This document shows positions 6,449 to 10,860 of a stretch of 10,860 nucleotides of DNA, in pieces. Source of the stretch: Bacillota bacterium (GTDB lineage: Bacteria > Bacillota > DTU025); assembly GCA_003456765.1 (NCBI GenBank), contig DMOT01000032.1, positions 1 to 10,860 of the forward strand, in the 5' to 3' direction. The notes under the pieces are model-generated. The model saw only the letters and a list, made by a program, of their open reading frames with translations. It ran no database searches and had not been told where the DNA came from. Numbering within the stretch: the stretch's first letter is position 1; the number at the start of each line of letters is the position of its first letter. A program made the translations under genes and the position numbers.

Positions 6449-8152
6449 ATGCCGAAAAAAGTTCGCTTGCCGATTGCCTTAGTGTTGGCGCTCGTGCTTG
6501 CTCTCGGGATCGCCGGTGCACCAGGCGCTGCGAAAATGGCGTTCGAGACCACTGGTCCGCACGTCGACGAGATTATCATGCCGATTATCAAGGATTCGGA
6601 GGCCCGGAGAATCGCGTTTGAGCGCGGTGAAAGCGTTGTATGGGCTGGTTTGACGCAGCCCGAGGATATCGATAGGGCTAAGTCTATGCCCAACGCTGAA
6701 ATGACAATGACGCTTGGGTTCCACATGTTCTACCTTTGCTTTAACATGAGGGAAGAACCCTTGGCGAATCAGCCGATTCGTCAGGCCATTGCGCACTGCA
6801 CCGACCGTGACAACATCATCCGCACACTCTTCAAAGGCTATATGCTTCCTATGACGAGTTTTGTGCCACAGGTATCACCCTTCTACAAGGCCGACGTTCC
6901 TGTGTATGCATACAGCCATGGCAAGGCTGCTGAGGTCCTTGACAAGGCTGGATACAAGCGTGGTTCTGACGGCATAAGGATCGACCCTAAGACGGGCAAG
7001 CCTCTGCGCGAGATGAAGATCTTCACGCCCACTTACGAGGTTGCTCCGACCTCTGCCGAGCTCGGCAAGATGATTGCTGATTCGTGCCAGAAGGTTGGCC
7101 TTCCTGTAGTTCCTGAGCCGATGGACTTCCCAGTCATGCTCGATAAGATCGACATTCACGAGTTTGACATGTATGTCCTGGCCTGGGGTCTGAGCAGGAA
7201 TCCAACGCACCTGTATAGTTTCTTCCATTCGTCGATGGACGTAGAAGCTGGCTATAACAACCCAGGAATGCGCAACGCTGAGTATGACAAGCAGTCTGAA
7301 CGGCTGTATTATGCAGCAGATCTGAAGGAGGCTAAGGAGGCGGCAGATGCCTGCCAGCTTATCCTTGCCAGGGAGATGCCGTATGTGCCGCTTTATTCGA
7401 GGCCGTACATTGACGCCTTCCGCGACGATCTTGTCACCGGGTACGTCCCGATGATGGGCTTCGGTGCAGCCAGCTACAACAACCAGTGGACTACGATGAA
7501 CATCCGCCGTGTTGACCGGCGTGGCAAGGCTATCGAAGGCGGCACCATCAGGTGGGCGCTGCAGGAGGAGCCTAAGAACCTCAACCCGTGTGTTGCATCA
7601 AGCGCTTACGAGCAGGAAGTGCTCTCCAGGTTGAACGACAGCTTAATGGCAATGCACCCTGAGACGCTAGATGATATGCCGTGGATGGCTCGCAAGTGGG
7701 ATGTTGGCGTTTGGGAGCCTGAGCCCGGCAAGAAGGGCACCACCGTGACCTGGTATATTCAGAAGGGCATCAAGTGGTCTGACGGCATGCCGTTCACCGC
7801 TGAGGACGTCGAGTTCACCATCAACTACCTTAAGAAGAACGACGTTCCGAGGTATCTCGATGCAACTCAGGATATTGTCAAGGTTGAGCTGATCGATAGG
7901 TACACTGTCAAGGTATACTTTGACAACATCAGCTACTGGCATGTCTACAATGCAGGCCTGGCCTTCTTGCCCAAGCACATCTGGAAGGATGTTGAGGACT
8001 GGAAGGGCTTCGAGCCTTGGAAGGAAGCGCACCCGAAGATCAAGGGTTACTCCAAGCTTGTTGGAACTGGTCCGTTCATTCTGAAGGATTATGTGCCTGG
8101 CGAGTATGTAAGGCTTGTTAAGAACCCGAACTACTGGCGTTTGAACAAGTAG
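6449..8152 (+). CDS. Circularly permuted SBP_bac_5 solute-binding protein, copy 2
   Basis: A 567-residue exported receptor, collinear with the protein at 3916 except for one extra residue near position 503. It has the same permuted order: signal peptide (1-28, no lipobox cysteine), post-NPNYW segment GPHVDEIIM (36-44), second-lobe motifs (IRQAIAHCTDRDNI 110-123, EFDMYVLAW 238-246, REMPYVPLYSRP 308-319), linker, usual N-terminus EGGTIRWALQEEPKNLNP (363-380), the canonical VGTGPFILKDY (538-548), and NPNYW (559-563) near the stop. It differs from copy 1 mainly in residues 281-300, 384-400 and 461-505, which may reflect another ligand range. AGGAGGT (6433-6439) is 9 nt before the ATG, the same spacing as copy 1. 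The permease genes follow after 88 nt, so this copy is the more likely dedicated partner; copy 1 may share the same permeases. Confidence 0.93.
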   Translation: MPKKVRLPIALVLALVLALGIAGAPGAAKMAFETTGPHVDEIIMPIIKDSEARRIAFERGESVVWAGLTQPEDIDRAKSMPNAEMTMTLGFHMFYLCFNMREEPLANQPIRQAIAHCTDRDNIIRTLFKGYMLPMTSFVPQVSPFYKADVPVYAYSHGKAAEVLDKAGYKRGSDGIRIDPKTGKPLREMKIFTPTYEVAPTSAELGKMIADSCQKVGLPVVPEPMDFPVMLDKIDIHEFDMYVLAWGLSRNPTHLYSFFHSSMDVEAGYNNPGMRNAEYDKQSERLYYAADLKEAKEAADACQLILAREMPYVPLYSRPYIDAFRDDLVTGYVPMMGFGAASYNNQWTTMNIRRVDRRGKAIEGGTIRWALQEEPKNLNPCVASSAYEQEVLSRLNDSLMAMHPETLDDMPWMARKWDVGVWEPEPGKKGTTVTWYIQKGIKWSDGMPFTAEDVEFTINYLKKNDVPRYLDATQDIVKVELIDRYTVKVYFDNISYWHVYNAGLAFLPKHIWKDVEDWKGFEPWKEAHPKIKGYSKLVGTGPFILKDYVPGEYVRLVKNPNYWRLNK

Positions 8153-8173
8153 GGCCGAAGTGAGCTGGTTACA

Positions 8174-8206
8174 CGCCGCCCCGGGCCTAGGGGCCCTGGG
8201 GCGGCG
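8174..8206 (+). terminator. GC-rich hairpin between receptor and permease genes
   Basis: Bases 8174-8182 pair perfectly with 8198-8206, and after one bulged T five more pairs (8183-8187 with 8192-8196) close a 4-nt loop. No T-tract follows (atccagtgac), so a complete intrinsic terminator is unlikely. It is better read as a partial attenuator or a 3' mRNA stabiliser that keeps the receptor transcript more abundant than the permease part, as is common in binding-protein operons. Confidence 0.55.
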
Positions 8207-8240
8207 ATCCAGTGACAAGGCAGAATGAGGTGAGACGGAT

Positions 8241-9224
8241 TTGGGTTTTCGTTCGTATGTCATCAGGCGACTTGTCTATGCCGTGATCGTCCTCTACGTC
8301 ATACTGACCCTCAACTTCATCTTGTTCCGCGTGATGCCGGGTGATCCAACCAAGATGATCATAGACCCCAACTTCACGCCGGAAGCGAAGGCTGAGTTAA
8401 GGAGACAGTTTGGCCTGGACGAGCCCCCGTGGAAGCAGTATTTGAATTATATGAAGAACTTACTAAAGTTTGATTTGGGCTACTCGTTCTCGACAAGACG
8501 GCATGTCTGGAATGAGCTGAAGGAGAGGCTTCCCAACACCATCAAGCTCTTCCTTGCCACGTTTGTACTCACATCAACAGTTGGGATGAGTCTGGGAGTC
8601 AAGGCTGCTGCGACTCCGGGCTCGTTTAGGGACAGGGTAGTCATCCCTGCGGGCCTTTTTTCCCATGCGGTGCCCACGTTCTTTGTCCAGTTGCTGATGC
8701 TTCTCTTGTTTGGCTATTACTGGCCAATAATGCCTATACATGGCACAATGAGCGCGCCCCCGCCTGTTGGAGCGTGGCCTCAGTTTGTTGACAAACTATG
8801 GCATCTCGTGCTTCCGGTTACGAGCAACATGATCGTTGGTTTTGGTTCGTGGGCATTGTATGCTAGAAATACGATGATAGAGGCCCTGGGGCAGGACTAC
8901 ATTATCACGGCGCGGGCAAAGGGAATGTCAGAAAGAGATGTCCTCTATAAACACGCGCTGCGCAGCGTCCTCCCGCCGATAGTAACGTTGCTCTTCATGT
9001 CGTTGCCAGGGATGGTGTCGGGGGCTGTCATTACTGAGAGCATTTTCTCGTGGCATGGGGTTGGAAGATACCTCCTTGATGCCACACTTCAGATGGATTA
9101 TCCTGCGGCTCAAGGCGCTTTCTACCTCATAGCTTTGGCTGTTGTAATATGTAATCTACTGGCGGACGTTGTATATGGGCTTGTTGACCCGAGGATCCGC
9201 GTTGGGGCAGGTGGTGTGAAGTGA
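8241..9224 (+). CDS. DppB/OppB-type ABC transporter permease
   Basis: Integral membrane subunit that forms half of the translocation path. The 327-residue protein is of normal length with six predicted membrane segments: about 9-31, 103-122, 134-158, 186-206, 246-266 and 292-314. Typical motifs are RVMPGDP (30-36), the loop-typical segment FGLDEPPWKQYLNYMKNLLKFDLGYSF in 57-83, ALGQDYIITARAKGMSERDV (215-234, the EAA-loop that docks on the ATPase), HALRSVLPPIVT (238-249), ITESIFSWHGVG (264-275) and the C-terminal VDPRIR (315-320). Translation starts at a TTG with GAGGTGA (8227-8233) 7 nt upstream; no in-frame ATG lies nearby and the N-terminus then has the usual form. The stop overlaps the start of the next permease by 4 nt (GTGA), showing translational coupling. 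The substrate (peptide, oligosaccharide or nickel-like) cannot be told from sequence. Confidence 0.95.
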   Translation: MGFRSYVIRRLVYAVIVLYVILTLNFILFRVMPGDPTKMIIDPNFTPEAKAELRRQFGLDEPPWKQYLNYMKNLLKFDLGYSFSTRRHVWNELKERLPNTIKLFLATFVLTSTVGMSLGVKAAATPGSFRDRVVIPAGLFSHAVPTFFVQLLMLLLFGYYWPIMPIHGTMSAPPPVGAWPQFVDKLWHLVLPVTSNMIVGFGSWALYARNTMIEALGQDYIITARAKGMSERDVLYKHALRSVLPPIVTLLFMSLPGMVSGAVITESIFSWHGVGRYLLDATLQMDYPAAQGAFYLIALAVVICNLLADVVYGLVDPRIRVGAGGVK

Positions 9225-10860
9225 GCCAACAGACTGAGCTTAGATCGAAGAGTGAAGAGAGAGCCGCTGTTGTTAAGGCAGCTACTGCGGCCGCTCCAAA
9301 GCCGCTTACTTTCTGGGAGCAGTACAGGCGTAAGCCCCAGGGAATGGTAGGTCTGGGGATAGTGATCGTGTACTTCCTGGTCGCGATCTTTGCGCCATGG
9401 ATTGCACCTTACGATCCAATGGAAGACCTTTACCTTGCTGACAGGCTCGCCGCGCCAGCCTGGATCACAAAGACTAGTGCCAAGTTTAAGGACGCTCCAC
9501 CCACTATGAGGACATACCTGGGCGTTGACGATTGGGTCCGCGAGCAGGTTGATGGCGTATCACTGTCGTCGTGCGAGTTGCCATATTTCGAAGGAGTGGG
9601 AACGGAGATAGTCTTGCCTCAGACGCATCCTGTGGAGGAAGAAGAGACCCCTGAGGAAGACCCGTGGTCAGCAGAGGGCTTTTGGGTATCAAGTGATGTC
9701 GATTGGGATCCGTTTGGGCTTCTGGCGGATGACGAGGAAGTCGAAGAAGTGGAGGAGCCAGAGGATGAGTATGGCTTCGAGCTTGAGGCTCCCGCCGAGG
9801 AGACAATCGGCGCATCCGAAGGCAAACTCGTCCTTAGTCACAGCCAGGAGTACGACTACATGCCTCCCAAGACGTTCTCTTTTGGGTTCGACTATACGGT
9901 TGATGCGCCAAGCAGTGCAGAGACCACAATAATGCTCGAACTTGTAACCCCAGATGGCCAGGCGTTCGATGTCTGGGATGCAAAGATACACGGGAGCGTT
10001 GAATCTGGAAAGGCTCTTGTAGATGCCAGGGACTACGATCTGAAGATGCGACTTGGCATCGGTTTCTTCGACGAGCCGACAGATGTTGTCTTCTCTCAGA
10101 GGGGTACCTACACTGTGCGGCTTAGTGCCTGGACAGATTCGAAGGAAGGGCCTGTTACGATCAAGACGACGCCTGTCAAGTTCGAGATCCTTGGCCTTGT
10201 CCATGGAGTGCTCGGAACTGACCATATGGGTTCCGACCTCTGGTCGCAGCTGATTCACGGAACGAGAATCGCACTTGCGATAGGCCTTTCGTCTGCGTTC
10301 ATCGCGATAGTGCTTGGCACCACTGTAGGCCTATGTGCAGGGTACTTCGGCGGTGCAGTTGACGAAGTACTGATGCGAATCGCAGATGTGATGATGTCGC
10401 TTCCGACCTTGCCGGTCCTGATAATCCTGGGATCTTTGATCGGAAAGAGCGTCGGCAATATCGTGATCCTGCTTGCCATATTTGCGTGGATGGGGATTGC
10501 GAGGCTTGTTAGGTCGCAGACGTTGTCGCTTAAGGAGCGAATGTTTGTCGAGGCGGCCAGGGCTTCAGGGGCATCCGGAGGATACATCATGCGTGAACAT
10601 ATTCTTCCCAACGTGATGCCGCTGATCTTTGCAAACCTGGTTCTCAGGATACCGGGAGCCATTCTTACAGAGGCTTCGTTGAGCTTCCTGGGTCTGGGCG
10701 ATCCGCGTGTTCCCACGTGGGGCAGGATGATGCAGAATGCACGCCAGTTCGGAGGGTTTACGCGCCTCGCATGGTGGTGGCTGATTCCGCCAGGCTTGGC
10801 ATTGACCTTCCTCAGCCTAGCCTTCGTGTTGATCGGTAATTCGGTGAATGAGATCTATAA
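9221..10860 (+). CDS. DppC/OppC-type ABC permease with large extracellular insertion (partial)
   Basis: Second permease subunit, 546 codons in the window and still open at the right edge, where only the last dozen or so residues (the NPRLR-type tail) should be missing. It starts at GTG overlapping the dppB-type stop, with AGGTGG (9209-9214) 6 nt before. Residues 42-62 form the first membrane segment, followed by APYDPMEDLYLADRLAAP (62-79). The usual next motif, LGTDHMGSDLWSQLIHGTR, does not appear until residue 331; in ordinary family members the gap is about ten residues, so roughly 250 residues are inserted. The insert has a very acidic stretch (139-147 and 170-194, many E and D) and a beta-rich part (about 200-325). 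The rest is normal: VEAARASGASGGYIMREHIL (443-462, EAA loop), ILTEASLSFLGLGDP, and WWWLIPPGLAL. The insert should lie outside the membrane. Confidence 0.93.
   Translation, partial: MSQQTELRSKSEERAAVVKAATAAAPKPLTFWEQYRRKPQGMVGLGIVIVYFLVAIFAPWIAPYDPMEDLYLADRLAAPAWITKTSAKFKDAPPTMRTYLGVDDWVREQVDGVSLSSCELPYFEGVGTEIVLPQTHPVEEEETPEEDPWSAEGFWVSSDVDWDPFGLLADDEEVEEVEEPEDEYGFELEAPAEETIGASEGKLVLSHSQEYDYMPPKTFSFGFDYTVDAPSSAETTIMLELVTPDGQAFDVWDAKIHGSVESGKALVDARDYDLKMRLGIGFFDEPTDVVFSQRGTYTVRLSAWTDSKEGPVTIKTTPVKFEILGLVHGVLGTDHMGSDLWSQLIHGTRIALAIGLSSAFIAIVLGTTVGLCAGYFGGAVDEVLMRIADVMMSLPTLPVLIILGSLIGKSVGNIVILLAIFAWMGIARLVRSQTLSLKERMFVEAARASGASGGYIMREHILPNVMPLIFANLVLRIPGAILTEASLSFLGLGDPRVPTWGRMMQNARQFGGFTRLAWWWLIPPGLALTFLSLAFVLIGNSVNEIY

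Noticed and set aside
5614..6451. The intron might splice the end of receptor 1 to the start of receptor 2, restoring normal domain order
   Set aside because: Removing 5676-6091 would still leave the stop codon, a terminator stem, more than 350 nt of leader and a signal peptide between the halves.
3916..8152. Permutation as an assembly or chimera artefact
   Set aside because: Two copies with many differing codons share the same order, signal peptide, junction and stop position, each with its own ribosome binding site and leader.

Overview
The window (about 52% G+C by eye) reads as a chromosomal stretch from a bacterium, most likely of Bacillota type. Three things point there: a YhaM-like OB-fold/HD nuclease, strong AGGAGG ribosome binding sites with TTG and GTG starts, and a compact group IIC-like intron placed after a terminator. 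This placement is an inference. One point against a simple Gram-positive picture is that both solute-binding proteins have signal peptides with no lipobox cysteine.

Layout. Positions 70-1554 hold a tight housekeeping pair, nucleoside diphosphate kinase and a YhaM-like HD-domain nuclease, closed by a hairpin terminator. Positions 1798-2325 encode an exported thioredoxin-fold protein that has lost both cysteines of its CxxC motif. Positions 2345-3630 are a graveyard: remnants of a DppB-type permease, a DppC-type permease and a DppD-type ATPase, in normal operon order, broken by frameshifts and internal deletions. Positions 3916-10860 are a living peptide/oligosaccharide-type ABC importer locus: two tandem solute-binding proteins, then DppB-type and DppC-type permeases. 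The ATPase genes presumably lie beyond the right edge.

The most striking feature is that both solute-binding proteins are circularly permuted. In the usual SBP_bac_5 (DppA/OppA) order the mature protein begins with a GGTLR...-like strand and the first lobe, reaches an NPNYW motif, then continues with '..DEI...EAR...L..GE...' and the second lobe. Here the signal peptide is followed directly by the part that normally comes after NPNYW, the usual C-terminal region runs through a short linker into the usual N-terminus (EGGTIRWAL, residue 363), and the protein ends at NPNYW. The same order in two diverged copies shows it is a real, maintained architecture.

Other unusual points are a roughly 416-nt ORF-less group IIC-like intron sitting just behind the terminator of the first binding-protein gene, long homologous leaders upstream of the two binding-protein genes, and a roughly 250-residue acidic plus beta-rich extracellular insertion between the first and second membrane segments of the DppC-type permease. 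Together the locus looks like an importer that duplicated its receptor, while an older permease/ATPase set next to it decayed.
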